The notes: generated from the letters alone by a model not told the origin. Positions 41,789-52,139 are shown, counted from the stretch's first letter. The stretch is DNA of 64,000 bases from Pseudomonas sp. M47T1 (GCF_000263855.1 NZ_AJWX01000027.1:26597-90596); one strand, 5' to 3'. Translations and numbers: made by a program.

Positions 41789-42676
41789 TCATTCAGGCTT
41801 GCGGTACCCCTTCACAATCGCCGAGAAGTCCAGCCCGCCCTCCCCGCGCAAGCTCATGGCCTGGTACAACTGCTGTGCCACGGCACCGAGAATCACCGGC
41901 TGGTGCGCCTGGCGCGCCGCCTCGGTGGCCAGGCCCAGGTCCTTGAGCATCAAGTCGGCGCCAAACCCACCAGTGTAGCCGCGCGCCGCTGGCGCGGTGT
42001 CGATGATGCCCGGCCAGGGGTTGTAGGTGTCCGAGCTCCAGCAACGCCCCGTGGAGCTGTTGATGATGCCGGCCAGCACGCCGGTGTCGATGCCCAGTGC
42101 GCTGCCCAGGGCCATGGCCTCGGACACGCCGATCATGGATATCCCCAGCAGCAGGTTATTGCAGATCTTGGCGATCTGCCCCGTGCCCACCTCACCGCAA
42201 TGAACAATGTTGCGCCCCATTTGCGCCAGCACCGGGTGCAAGCTATCGAACAAGGCCGGCGTGGCGCCAACCATGAACGTCAGGGTGCCCGCCGCTGCCC
42301 CGCCAGTGCCGCCGGACACCGGCGCATCGCCAAGGTCCACGCCCTGCTTCGCCGCCGTAACTGAGATATCGCGGGCGGTCTGCGGGTCGATGGTGCTGCA
42401 ATCCACCGCCGGTGTACCGGGGCGAATCCCGGCCAGCACACCGTCCTCGTTCAGGTAAACGCTGCGCACATGGGCGGCGGCCGGCAACATGGTAATCACC
42501 AGATCACCAGCCTGGGCAGCCTCGCGCGGCGATGCACTGACGGTGCCGCCCAGCGCGGCAAGCTCCGCCAGCACTGCCTTGTTCAAGTCAAACAGGTACA
42601 GATGGTGCCCGGCCTTTAGCAGGTTGCGCGCCATGGGCGCGCCCATGTTGCCCAGGCCAATGAATGCAATGTTCAT
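41789..42676 (-). CDS. mmsB: 3-hydroxyisobutyrate dehydrogenase
   Basis: A 295-residue NAD-dependent dehydrogenase of valine catabolism, oxidising 3-hydroxyisobutyrate to methylmalonate semialdehyde. N-terminal Rossmann motif IAFIGLGNMGAPMARNL, substrate segment DAPVSGGTGGAAAGTL, catalytic lysine in GQIAKICNNLLLG, and late KDLGLA. ATG 42676 starts the Rossmann fold. It lies 10 bases after mmsA in the same operon. Confidence 0.95.
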   Translation of the reverse strand: MNIAFIGLGNMGAPMARNLLKAGHHLYLFDLNKAVLAELAALGGTVSASPREAAQAGDLVITMLPAAAHVRSVYLNEDGVLAGIRPGTPAVDCSTIDPQTARDISVTAAKQGVDLGDAPVSGGTGGAAAGTLTFMVGATPALFDSLHPVLAQMGRNIVHCGEVGTGQIAKICNNLLLGISMIGVSEAMALGSALGIDTGVLAGIINSSTGRCWSSDTYNPWPGIIDTAPAARGYTGGFGADLMLKDLGLATEAARQAHQPVILGAVAQQLYQAMSLRGEGGLDFSAIVKGYRKPE

Positions 42677-42686
42677 GACTGGCCTC

Positions 42687-44204
<1,518 letters not shown>

Positions 44205-44306
44205 CAAGACCTCCGCGTAATTGTTCTTGTGCATGGCGTGATGGCTCTGCCTTGGAGTATAGATGTGCAAACATCCAACAAGAACGCGGATAAAAGCCGG
44301 TCCAAC

Positions 44307-45254
44307 ATGCAAAAAAACATCACCTCCCTGGGCGCCCTGAACTGGGACGACCTGAAGTTTTTCCTCGAAGTGGCGCGCACGCGCAAGGCCAGCAGCGCCG
44401 CCAAGCGCCTGGGCGTGGACTACACCACCGTGTCGCGGCGCATCACCTCGCTGGAGGCGGCACTGGGCACGCTGTTGTTCGAGAAGTCGCGCACCACCGG
44501 TTTCATTCTTACCGCCGAAGGCCAGCGCCTACTGGGCTATGCCGAGTCCATAGAGAGCACGCTGCACATGGCCTGCGAGCAGGTTTCAGGTTCGGGCGTG
44601 GCGTTGTCGGGGCATATCCGCATGGGCTGCACCGAGGGGTTCGGCAGCTTTTTCGTCACCCCGCAGCTCAGCCACTTCGTCGACAGCTACCCAGCCATCA
44701 GCGTCGATATCCTGCCGCTGCCGCACTTCATCAGCCTGTCCAAGCGCGAGGCCGATATCGTCATCGCCCTGGAACGCCCCGAACATGGGCCCTACGTGTG
44801 CTGCAAACTGTGCGACTACCGCCTGCAGTTGTACGCCACCCAGGACTACCTGGGCCGCCACCCGCCCATCGCCAGCAGCCGCGACCTGGCCGGCCACCGC
44901 TTCATCAGCTACGTCGACGACCTGGCCTTCAGCTCGGAACTGCTGTACCTGGCCAACCTGCTGCCCAATGCCAGCGCCAGCCTGCGCAGCACCAGCGTCA
45001 TTGCCCAGTACGTCGCCGCCCGCCAGGGCCGTGGCATGGCCATATTGCCGTGCTTCCTGGCGGCCCAGGCCAGTGACCTGGTACCGGTGCTGGCGGGGGA
45101 CATCAGCGTGACGCGGCAGTTTTGGATGTATTGTCGGGAGGATCTGCGCAAGCTCAAGCGCATTACCCTGTTGTGGGATTACATCCGCGAGGTGACTGAG
45201 CAGAATCAGCCGCTGTTGATGGGGGAAAGTCGGGGGATGGTGTTCGCCGACTAG
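44307..45254 (+). CDS. LysR-family regulator, divergent from mmsAB
   Basis: A 315-residue regulator. The helix-turn-helix is in KASSAAKRLGVDYTTVSRRI and the effector domain begins near residue 95 (LSGHIRMGCTEGFGSFFVTPQL). A 102-base gap separates it from mmsA, so it probably controls that operon; P. aeruginosa uses an AraC-type MmsR instead. The frame is open far upstream antisense to mmsA, but family sequence begins near ATG 44307; ATG 44239 is a possible alternative. It marks the left edge of the accessory insertion. Confidence 0.88.
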   Translation: MQKNITSLGALNWDDLKFFLEVARTRKASSAAKRLGVDYTTVSRRITSLEAALGTLLFEKSRTTGFILTAEGQRLLGYAESIESTLHMACEQVSGSGVALSGHIRMGCTEGFGSFFVTPQLSHFVDSYPAISVDILPLPHFISLSKREADIVIALERPEHGPYVCCKLCDYRLQLYATQDYLGRHPPIASSRDLAGHRFISYVDDLAFSSELLYLANLLPNASASLRSTSVIAQYVAARQGRGMAILPCFLAAQASDLVPVLAGDISVTRQFWMYCREDLRKLKRITLLWDYIREVTEQNQPLLMGESRGMVFAD

Positions 45255-45641
45255 TGTTTATCAAGGAATCAGGCTTCGGCACCGTAACGAGGTCCGCAGG
45301 CCTATTCCAACAGTTTGTAACAGGAGTTGGTACGCGACTTGTAACACCTAGAGGCAGACTTTCAGACCCAGATGCGTTGATCATTAACCCCGAGCAACAT
45401 CCGTGTTTCGGTGATGCTATCAAGCCGAATCGGTTCCACAGTATTTAAACACGTAGCCAGTCGCAACCATTCAACCCCCGAAGCCAACCCTAGATGCTTC
45501 GCCACCAGCAAACGACATGGAACATAGGGAATTTTCAGCATGGCTTTTGGGATTTTTCCTACAGCCAGCACTTGAGCTTACCGGTAACGTCGATGCTGCC
45601 CAGCTTCAGGCTGGAATTCCCCATGGACGAAAGGAAGCTGC
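45255..45641. other. Leader region of bacteriocin locus, no convincing gene
   Basis: This 387-base gap is lower in GC than its surroundings. TTGTAACA occurs twice (45315-45322 and 45339-45346) as a direct repeat. AAGGAAG just before 45642 is the nuclease ribosome-binding site. I could not find a LexA box or a convincing sigma-70 promoter. Short open frames here have no recognisable similarity. Confidence 0.5.
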
Positions 45642-46979
45642 ATGTCCGGTTATGTGCCCAAACCAGCATTGGTTAATGCGACCAGTAGAAACAACGGCGT
45701 AGAAGCTGTTGATATCCATGCCCAGCGTTGGGCGGAATACAAAGACCTTCCACCGAAAGAAGGCCCCAAGCCCAACACCGTTGGCTGTGTGTTCGCCAAG
45801 AGCTGCGATCTTCCAGACGGTGTGATCGATCACAAGAATCCAGCAGGATTTATCCCTGTCGAGAAGGTGGCCAACTACGGCGAGTTTGCCATTCTCGGTG
45901 GTCGTGAAACGGATGCAGACGGGAACATCCCCCTCAAGAAAATCAGCGGTAGCGCCCTACCCACTGCAATTGGAACGCTCATATTGAGCGGGGCAGCAGT
46001 GGCGGCCAGTGCGTCCTGTGGTGGCCTCTGCACTGCTGGGGCTGCTGGTATTGCAACGCAGACTGCTGCTGCAACAGGAGCCGGGGCCGGAACTGGCGTT
46101 GTAACTGCTGGTGTAGTTGCTGGTTTCTTGGGAGGGATGGTTGCGATGCTGTGGCCATCGAGCTTGGGCGACAGCAGCCTCTACACAGAAGACCAACTTC
46201 AATCACTCAAGAAAGCCCGAACACGTGTCCGTCTGCACGTTGAACAGCAAGCCAATGGCACCTTGAAGGGGTACGGCTATAACACTCAGAAACGCACCGA
46301 TTGGGAGATGATTCCGGTGGTGCAATTCGATGAGCAAGGGGCTCAGCGGGTGGCGGACTTCGGCGACGGGGTAACCCTTATATGGACGCCAGCCGTTGAC
46401 CCGTCCAGCACCTCAGGGATTCCCCCGTTAGAAGCTGCACCCCAAGCCCCCCAGATATGGATTTATCCGCCTACAGAACAGGCTGATAACATAATCGTCA
46501 GCCCGATCTACCCGGACACCTACAAGGATTTCATTCTCGTTTTCCCGGCTGGCTCTGGTGTACAGCCGCTGTATATCGTGATGAATGTCCGCCTTGATGC
46601 CGGCACCGTTACGGGACAGGGAAAGGATGTAACGGGCATATGGCTAGCCGGGGCAACTTCCGGACTCGGTGCACCGATACCGACAGAGATTGCTGATCAG
46701 CTACGGGGTAAGAGCTTTGGCACCTTCGACAGTTTCAGGCGGGCACTCTGGAAAGCGGTAGCCAGTACTGGACTGGTGGAACAATTCACAGACAATAACG
46801 TTGACCGTATCCGGGAAGGCAAAGCACCGAAGGCACGGTACAGAGACAGAGCGGGAAAGCGTGGATCATTCGAACTGCATCATGCAGACGAAGTAGCCAA
46901 AGGCGGAAAAGTCTACGATGTCGATAACCTGAACGTCGTAACCCCCAAGCACCACATCGACATTCATAGAAACGGATGA
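45642..46979 (+). CDS. Pyocin-domain bacteriocin with C-terminal HNH/DNase domain
   Basis: A 445-residue toxin. Residues about 95-165 are rich in Gly/Ala and hydrophobic; residues about 180-350 match the pyocin S translocation-type domain (SSLGDSSLYTEDQLQSLKKA, RVRLHVEQQANGTLKGYGYN, IWIYPPTEQADNIIVSPIYP). The C-terminus from about residue 360 is a colicin/pyocin DNase-type HNH nuclease: KSFGTFDSFRRALWKAV, then His413-His414, Asn429, His437-His438 and His442 in the beta-beta-alpha metal motif. Classical S pyocins are 600-800 residues with an N-terminal receptor-binding domain, which is lacking here. The cognate immunity gene overlaps or follows its stop. Kills related bacteria by DNA cleavage, by inference. 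Confidence 0.88.
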   Translation: MSGYVPKPALVNATSRNNGVEAVDIHAQRWAEYKDLPPKEGPKPNTVGCVFAKSCDLPDGVIDHKNPAGFIPVEKVANYGEFAILGGRETDADGNIPLKKISGSALPTAIGTLILSGAAVAASASCGGLCTAGAAGIATQTAAATGAGAGTGVVTAGVVAGFLGGMVAMLWPSSLGDSSLYTEDQLQSLKKARTRVRLHVEQQANGTLKGYGYNTQKRTDWEMIPVVQFDEQGAQRVADFGDGVTLIWTPAVDPSSTSGIPPLEAAPQAPQIWIYPPTEQADNIIVSPIYPDTYKDFILVFPAGSGVQPLYIVMNVRLDAGTVTGQGKDVTGIWLAGATSGLGAPIPTEIADQLRGKSFGTFDSFRRALWKAVASTGLVEQFTDNNVDRIREGKAPKARYRDRAGKRGSFELHHADEVAKGGKVYDVDNLNVVTPKHHIDIHRNG

Positions 46980-46987
46980 CACTGATA

Positions 46988-47245
46988 ATGAAAAACGATA
47001 TCACCGACTACACCGAAGACGAATTCGTCAGTTTCATGCATAAGCTGCTAGCTGAAAACAAAGCAGCAACTGATGACATGGTAGATGTCCTGCTAGACCA
47101 ATTCTGCGAAATGACTGGTCACCCAGACGGCACCGACCTCATCTACTACCCCGAGGACGGGTCAAGCGGATCAGCAGAAGACGTTACACGTGTAGTGAAG
47201 GAATGGCGTGCTGCTGAGGGCTTGCCGGGATTCAAGGAGGGTTGA
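46988..47245 (+). CDS. Bacteriocin immunity protein (colicin/pyocin DNase immunity, Im family)
   Basis: An 85-residue acidic protein very like the Im proteins of DNase colicins: ITDYTEDEFVSFM at the start, TGHPDGTDLIYYPEDG in the middle and VVKEWRAAEGLPGFKEG at the end. It would bind the nuclease domain of the upstream toxin and protect the producer. ATG 46988 matches the family N-terminus; an ATG at 46976 overlapping the toxin stop is an alternative. Co-transcribed with the toxin. Confidence 0.92.
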   Translation: MKNDITDYTEDEFVSFMHKLLAENKAATDDMVDVLLDQFCEMTGHPDGTDLIYYPEDGSSGSAEDVTRVVKEWRAAEGLPGFKEG

Positions 47246-47333
47246 TTTCCAGCTCTTGGGAATAGGTGTGACGTAATGGCACGGTGCCAAACGAGACTGT
47301 AAGCCCAGCCGATCTAACACAAGGACTTAACCA

Positions 47334-47444
47334 ATGAAGGCATGGGCGATTGCGACTGTAGCGTCGTTAATGTCTGGGTGTGCAAATTACAGGGCTGATT
47401 GCGTGGGGCGACTGCCTACCCGGCACCAACGGTATTCTGGTTGA
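47334..47444 (+). CDS. Very small lipoprotein, possible bacteriocin-release (lysis) protein
   Basis: A 36-residue open frame with a short signal sequence and lipobox (LMSGC, Cys16), followed by ANYRADCVGRL. AAGGA lies nine bases before the ATG. Colicin release proteins are lipoproteins of similar size, encoded after the toxin and immunity genes, with a similar sequence after the lipid cysteine. S-type pyocin loci usually lack them, so this is tentative; it may also be a chance frame. Confidence 0.45.
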   Translation: MKAWAIATVASLMSGCANYRADCVGRLPTRHQRYSG

Positions 47445-47459
47445 GGAGAGGTTGATAAA

Positions 47460-47993
47460 ATGACCGTTGAAACTGTAAGTGTGGTGAGCAGTGCCATCAC
47501 CAGTACAGATATAACGTTATACCTAAGTGTTGCTGCGGCATTCATTAGCCTTGCAACGTTTATTGTCGGATACTCGCAGATGAAAATTGCCAGCGCCAAG
47601 ACGAGGCTGGATTTATACAACAAACGATTTGAAGTGTATAAGGCCGCTCTTGACTACCATAACGCAATTTGGTTTGGGGATTATGAGAAGGTTAAAAATG
47701 TTGGTGATGGCTTTATAAAATATTACAGGGAGTCGAAGTTTCTGTTTGAAAAGGAAAGCGGGGTCTATGCCATTCTCGAACAGATGAAAAACAGCGGGGC
47801 GATGGTGCGGGGTGCTATGCAACAGGAATTGTTAAGGATTGCTGGCGCCCATGATAATGCAGACCAACTGGGGCCGCTCAGCGAAGCTTGCACAAAGGCA
47901 CGTAATGGTTTTGAAGCTTTGCTGGAGAAGCTTGAAGATGAGATGGAAGAATACTTAAAATTTCATAATGTCAGTGGCTGGACATTTTTCTAA
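47460..47993 (+). CDS. Hypothetical membrane-anchored protein
   Basis: A 177-residue protein with one N-terminal transmembrane segment (about residues 20-40, LYLSVAAAFISLATFIVGY) and a charged, mainly helical cytoplasmic part (RLDLYNKRFEVYKAALDYHN; EALLEKLEDEMEEYLKF). I do not recognise the family. AT-rich codon use differs from the core genome, as for its neighbours, suggesting transfer. It starts 15 bases after the small lipoprotein frame and is followed by a terminator. Confidence 0.75.
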   Translation: MTVETVSVVSSAITSTDITLYLSVAAAFISLATFIVGYSQMKIASAKTRLDLYNKRFEVYKAALDYHNAIWFGDYEKVKNVGDGFIKYYRESKFLFEKESGVYAILEQMKNSGAMVRGAMQQELLRIAGAHDNADQLGPLSEACTKARNGFEALLEKLEDEMEEYLKFHNVSGWTFF

Positions 47994-48001
47994 AAGAATA
48001 A

Positions 48002-48024
48002 AGCCCGCTCTAGGCGGGCTCTTT
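48002..48024 (+). terminator. Rho-independent terminator
   Basis: AGCCCGC-TCTAG-GCGGGCT stem-loop followed by CTTTC. It lies between converging 47460 and 48043 genes and ends the bacteriocin unit. Confidence 0.8.
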
Positions 48025-48042
48025 CAGCATCTGTCATCAATG

Positions 48043-48522
48043 TTACATTCTGTCTTGATTTTGGAGTTCTTCCAATTCAGCTTGCGACATACCTTCTGTT
48101 ATCTCTTCGTATTTCTGCGTAGCTTTACCAAGCTCAGCTTTCAGGCGAGTCACTTCGTTGCGTAGGAGTTTGACGTAATCCTTTTTCTGTTTTTCTAGCT
48201 TCTCTTGCTGTTGTTTGATCGCTGCTTCCATATCTTCAATGGTGGCCGGTGCAGGGGTAGCTTTGGCAGGAGTGGAGGGTGTTGTCTTAATTTTCTTAGC
48301 GACGGCCCAAAGTCTAAAGGTTGCGTAGGGAGGGACCGCTACCCCTTTGGCAGATTGCTCCTTCAACCAAGGCAACGTCTCCTTGACACCAGACGTAGAT
48401 AAGGCAGCCAACAGACCTTGCTTGTCGCACATAGCGCCTTTGGTCTGAACGTAGCTGTGTTGAGCATTCCAAGATTGGCCATCACCCAGAACGATACCTA
48501 CTGGCATTTCACTCACTTTCAA
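48043..48522 (-). CDS. Hypothetical protein with C-terminal coiled coil
   Basis: A 159-residue protein of unknown family. Residues 1-75 form a small domain (PVGIVLGDGQSWNAQHSYVQ; ATFRLWAVAKKI), residues 78-92 are a Pro/Ala/Thr linker, and residues about 95-150 predict a coiled coil (KQQQEKLEKQKKDYVKLLRN). It converges on the bacteriocin unit. Codon use is AT-richer than the core. It may be a structural or DNA-associated factor carried by the insertion, but nothing shows this. Confidence 0.7.
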   Translation of the reverse strand: MKVSEMPVGIVLGDGQSWNAQHSYVQTKGAMCDKQGLLAALSTSGVKETLPWLKEQSAKGVAVPPYATFRLWAVAKKIKTTPSTPAKATPAPATIEDMEAAIKQQQEKLEKQKKDYVKLLRNEVTRLKAELGKATQKYEEITEGMSQAELEELQNQDRM

Positions 48523-48899
48523 AATCCTAATGTGTTTTGTATGAGACTGATGTTAGCTGTTCTGGTTTCGTTCTACAATGTCATATCATAAATATTACAG
48601 AACGAACGCACCGTTCTATATTCTATGATGGCCGCTTCTCACATCAAATCTCATCCCGCGCGCCGCGAGGGTCGTGCAACTCTGTCCTTGATTGGATTTC
48701 TGGCTGGGAAAATAATGCGGGGGTGTGGTTTGTGGTGATTAGAAAAGCAGATTTTGTGTGTGAGGTGCTTGATGGTGTGCGACTACGCCAAACAGAAAGC
48801 TGAAAGCTTTTTGGGCGAACCTGCCCTAGGCGTTGTACGAAATGTGTAGAGCGCCCACATCAGAACACGCCGTCACATGCTTTTTCATACATGCCCTGG
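48523..48899. other. Right flank of the accessory insertion, no clear gene
   Basis: A 377-base stretch of lower GC with one weak open frame (48537-48803) of no recognisable family. Composition returns to core type near 48880, where the diguanylate cyclase gene begins. No att-like direct repeat, integrase or tRNA was seen. Confidence 0.5.
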
Positions 48900-49847
48900 C
48901 TACGGATAGGCTGCTACTTGGGTTTGACACCAGCGGCCACGCCCCTGGTGCTTGGCCTGGTGCAACGCTGCCGTGGCGGCGGCCATCAGTTCGGCGCCTG
49001 TGCGGCCATGTTCAGGAGACAAGGCCACGCCGATGCTCAGCGACGCCGTGAGCGTGGCGGCGTTGGGCAGGACGATGGGGGCGTACAGGCCGGCGATGAT
49101 GTTGTCGGCGATGTGCCCGGCCTCTTCGCCGCGCTCGCCGCTGTCCAGCAGCAGCAATACCGCAAACTCGTCACCGCCCAGCCGCGCCAGCAGATCGTTT
49201 TCCCGCAACTCCCGACGAATCCGCCCCGCCAGGCTGATCAGCACGTCGTCGCCCGCCGTGTGCCCGTGATGCTCGTTGATGGCCTGAAAATGATCGGCGT
49301 CGATCACCAGTACCGCCAGTTGCCGCTGGCGCTTCTGGGCACTGTCGAGGTTGCGGGCCAGGCGTGCCTCGAAAAAAGCCCGGTTGGGCAACCCGGTCAA
49401 GTGATCGAGGCTGGACTGCCGGGCCGGTTCGCCCTGCGCGTGCACGTGCCAGGTTTCCAGCTCATCGAGCAAGGCGTTGACGTTGCCGCCCAGGGCATCG
49501 AGGTCGTGCAGGCCGGCGGCGGGCACGCGATGTTCGAAGCCGTGCTGGCGGCGCGCGGCTTCGATTACCTGGGCCAGGTTGTGCAGCGGGTCGAAAATGC
49601 CGCGCAACAGGCGCCGCGACACGTACACCGCGCTCAGCGTGCCGATGGCCGTGCACAGCGCAATGCAACCACCAGCCAGCAGCACCCGCCAAGGGGCGAC
49701 GGCCGGCAGTACATCGGCAATATGGCTGCGCCAGGCCAGCACGCCCAGCAGGCTCAACAACACCGCGCACAGGCCTGCGGCCAACAGCGCCACCAGCACT
49801 TGTGCACGGCGCAACGCAGCACTTAGCGTGCGAACCCTGGAACCCAT
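48900..49847 (-). CDS. Diguanylate cyclase (membrane GGDEF protein)
   Basis: A 315-residue inner-membrane enzyme making cyclic di-GMP from GTP. Two hydrophobic segments (about residues 16-37 and 54-76) flank a very short periplasmic loop, then a HAMP-like linker, then GGDEF: TGLPNRAFFEARL, DADHFQAINEHHGH, and an intact GGDEF motif at residues 224-228. An RxxD inhibitory site (REND) lies five residues before it, so product inhibition is likely. ATG 49847 has GGGGAT at a good distance; a GTG two codons earlier is possible. No partner is visible nearby. Confidence 0.92.
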   Translation of the reverse strand: MGSRVRTLSAALRRAQVLVALLAAGLCAVLLSLLGVLAWRSHIADVLPAVAPWRVLLAGGCIALCTAIGTLSAVYVSRRLLRGIFDPLHNLAQVIEAARRQHGFEHRVPAAGLHDLDALGGNVNALLDELETWHVHAQGEPARQSSLDHLTGLPNRAFFEARLARNLDSAQKRQRQLAVLVIDADHFQAINEHHGHTAGDDVLISLAGRIRRELRENDLLARLGGDEFAVLLLLDSGERGEEAGHIADNIIAGLYAPIVLPNAATLTASLSIGVALSPEHGRTGAELMAAATAALHQAKHQGRGRWCQTQVAAYP

Positions 49848-50190
49848 CAGCACAATCCCCGCGCGTTCTTTCCGTAGCCAACCAACCCCGTCGTCCCGAC
49901 TGTTTCATTCATGACCCGCGCACTCGCCCGATGCCGGTGGGTGCCAAAAACCATAGCACAGCGAATAGGCTGGCCTGGCTTCGGTAGCGCGCTATTGGTT
50001 CTGGAATTTCTGAACTTTCAATTTAAGCTTTCCTATTCTTCCCCAGGCGCTGGCCTGCCTAAGATCCAGCCATCAACCCGGACCGGTTCCGCCAGAGACC
50101 CGGCCATCTGCATGCCCTTTTGCTACTGCCCAGCCCAATGACGCACCGGCCCATGCCGTCGGTGTGCTGTGAGTAGCATGAGGAGCTTCG
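49848..50190. other. Divergent intergenic region
   Basis: 343 bases between the diguanylate cyclase gene and the 50191 operon. An AT-rich stretch at 50000-50045 may hold promoters, but no operator or sigma-54 element could be assigned. AGGAG at 50181 is the ribosome-binding site of the next gene. Confidence 0.45.
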
Positions 50191-51039
50191 ATGAAACTGG
50201 AGATATTCCGCACCCTGTGGGGTTATACCGCCAGCAAGGCCCAGGCCCTGGAGGAACTGCAGGCCGCAGGCTTCGATGGCATGGAAGCGCGGTTGCCACT
50301 GGTGGCCCGCGAACGGGCCGAATTTGCCGCGTTTCTGCGCACGAACGGCCTGGGGTACATTTGTACTCTCTTCACCGCCTACGACGTATTGCCCCAACAA
50401 TCGGCCCTGCCCGCCGAACACCTCAACGACTTGGACAGCAAGCTGGGCTGGGCCACGGAGCTGTCACCTCGCTTTATCAACGTGCTGGCCGGCAACGATC
50501 GCTGGCCATTGGCCCAGCAGGTCGAGTTCTTCGGCCGGGCCCTGGAACTGGGCCACAAGCACGGTCAGTTCCTCAGTTTTGAAACCCACCGCTCGCGCTC
50601 GCTGTTCAATCCCTGGGTGACCCTGGAGCTGATCCGGCAACTGCCTGACCTGCGTTTCACCAGTGACATCAGCCACTGGGTGGTTACGTGCGAGCGCCTG
50701 CTCGATGACCCGGCCGACGACCTCAGCGCATTCGTGGAGCGCGTGCACCACATTCAGGCCCGAGTCGGTTATGACCAGGGCCCGCAAGTACCCCACCCCG
50801 GCGCCCCGGAATACGGCCGCGAACTGGCGTTCCACCAGAAACACTGGGAAGCCATCTGGGCCGCCCAACAGGCGCGCGGCTACCAGGTCAGCACCCTGAC
50901 CCCGGAGTTTGGCGCCGACGGTTACCTGCATCACCTGCCCTTTACCAACGTGCCGGTCGCTGACCTGTGGTCGCTGAACGTGTGGATGGCCCGCACCGAG
51001 CGCGCCCATTTCGATCGCTATCGCGCTGCACACTGCTGA
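50191..51039 (+). CDS. Sugar phosphate isomerase/epimerase-like TIM barrel protein
   Basis: A 282-residue xylose-isomerase-like TIM barrel. Segments FRTLWGYTASKAQALEELQAAGFDGMEAR, FLSFETHRSRS, FTSDISHWVV and HIQARVGYDQGPQVPHP supply the metal-binding Glu, Asp, His and Glu/Gln positions of the family. It may isomerise, epimerise or cleave a small polar metabolite. It leads an operon with a 2OG-type oxygenase and an amino-acid-type importer, suggesting modification of an imported compound. Substrate unknown. Confidence 0.85.
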   Translation: MKLEIFRTLWGYTASKAQALEELQAAGFDGMEARLPLVARERAEFAAFLRTNGLGYICTLFTAYDVLPQQSALPAEHLNDLDSKLGWATELSPRFINVLAGNDRWPLAQQVEFFGRALELGHKHGQFLSFETHRSRSLFNPWVTLELIRQLPDLRFTSDISHWVVTCERLLDDPADDLSAFVERVHHIQARVGYDQGPQVPHPGAPEYGRELAFHQKHWEAIWAAQQARGYQVSTLTPEFGADGYLHHLPFTNVPVADLWSLNVWMARTERAHFDRYRAAHC

Positions 51040-51048
51040 GGAACCCTG

Positions 51049-52098
51049 ATGAACAACAACACTGAGCTCAAGGCCAACTTCAAGAGCATTCCGGTGGTGA
51101 ATATTGCCGGGCTGTTCAGCGTCGAACTGGAGCACCGCCTGGCGGTGGCCGAGCAACTGGGGCAAGCCGCCAGTGACGTCGGCTTCCTGTACATCACCGG
51201 CCACGGCATTGCCCCCGAGCTGATCAGCAACCTGCGCCAGGCGGCCAAGGACTATTTCGCTCAGCCGCTGGAAGCCAAGATGAAGCACTACATCGGCACC
51301 TCCGACACCCACAAGGGTTTCGTGCCGGAGGGCGAAGAGGTGTATTCCAAGGGCAAGCCCGACCACAAGGAAGCCTTCGACGTGGGTTTTGAGGTGCCTG
51401 CCGATGATCCGCTGGTGCTGGCCAACACGCCGCTATTGGGGCCTAACCACTGGCCCCAGGTGCCGGGTTTCAAGGCGTCGGTACAAGCCTATTACGCTGC
51501 GGTGTTCGCCTTGGGGCGCAAGCTGTTCGACGGCTTCGCCCTGGCCCTGGGCCTGGAGGAAGGCTACTTCGACCCGCTGGTCACCCGCCCGCCCTCCAAG
51601 CTGCGCCTGATTCATTACCCCTTTGACGCCGACGCCGTGGATGCGCCCGGAATTGGTGCACACACCGACTATGAGTGCTTCACCATTTTGCAGGCTGACC
51701 AACCGGGCCTGGAGGTGATGAATGACTTGGGCCAGTGGATCGACGCGCCACCCATCGCAGACGCCTTCGTGGTCAATATCGGCGACATGCTGGAAGTGAT
51801 GACCGCCGGTACGTTCGTTGCAACGGCTCACCGGGTACGCAAGGTTGGCCAGGAGCGCTATTCATTCCCGCTGTTCTACGCCTGCGACTATCACACCCAG
51901 ATCAAGCCATTGCCCAGCTTTGCCAAGGAGGGTCAGGACTACGAGGAAATTGCCATCGGCGAGCACATGTATGGCCAGGCATTGCAGACCTACCAGTACC
52001 TGCGCAAACGCGTGGAAAACGGTGAAGTGCAACTGCCGGCCAAGGCACGCAAGCCATCGAGTTTCGGTCATCTGAAAAAACAGGCGGAGCCGTCCTGA
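51049..52098 (+). CDS. Isopenicillin N synthase-family 2OG-Fe(II) oxygenase
   Basis: A 349-residue non-haem iron oxygenase. N-terminal DIOX-type domain (GQAASDVGFLYITGHGIAPEL), then the jelly-roll with iron ligands in IGAHTDYECFTIL (HxD) and TAHRVRKV, and the 2-oxoglutarate arginine in RYSFPLFY. Such enzymes hydroxylate, desaturate or cyclise small substrates. Nine bases separate it from the preceding gene and GAGGAA overlaps that stop, so they are coupled. Substrate unknown, likely the compound imported by the adjoining transporter. Confidence 0.9.
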   Translation: MNNNTELKANFKSIPVVNIAGLFSVELEHRLAVAEQLGQAASDVGFLYITGHGIAPELISNLRQAAKDYFAQPLEAKMKHYIGTSDTHKGFVPEGEEVYSKGKPDHKEAFDVGFEVPADDPLVLANTPLLGPNHWPQVPGFKASVQAYYAAVFALGRKLFDGFALALGLEEGYFDPLVTRPPSKLRLIHYPFDADAVDAPGIGAHTDYECFTILQADQPGLEVMNDLGQWIDAPPIADAFVVNIGDMLEVMTAGTFVATAHRVRKVGQERYSFPLFYACDYHTQIKPLPSFAKEGQDYEEIAIGEHMYGQALQTYQYLRKRVENGEVQLPAKARKPSSFGHLKKQAEPS

Positions 52099-52139
52099 CG
52101 CTGTTGTCGGCTAATTCTTTCCTTATTCTGGAGCGTGAC

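Noticed and set aside
45254..45448. Small open frame after the LysR gene
   Set aside because: Starts at the LysR stop with a GTG, no ribosome-binding site and no family features.
45255..45641. LexA-controlled promoter for the bacteriocin
   Set aside because: No CTGT-N8-ACAG-type site could be found; the only repeats are two TTGTAACA copies.
45642..47245. Type VI secretion effector and immunity pair
   Set aside because: No PAAR, VgrG, Hcp or other secretion genes nearby; the pyocin middle domain and Im-type immunity protein favour a bacteriocin.
48537..48803. Possible 88-residue protein in the right flank of the insertion
   Set aside because: No ribosome-binding site and no recognisable sequence; composition looks noncoding.
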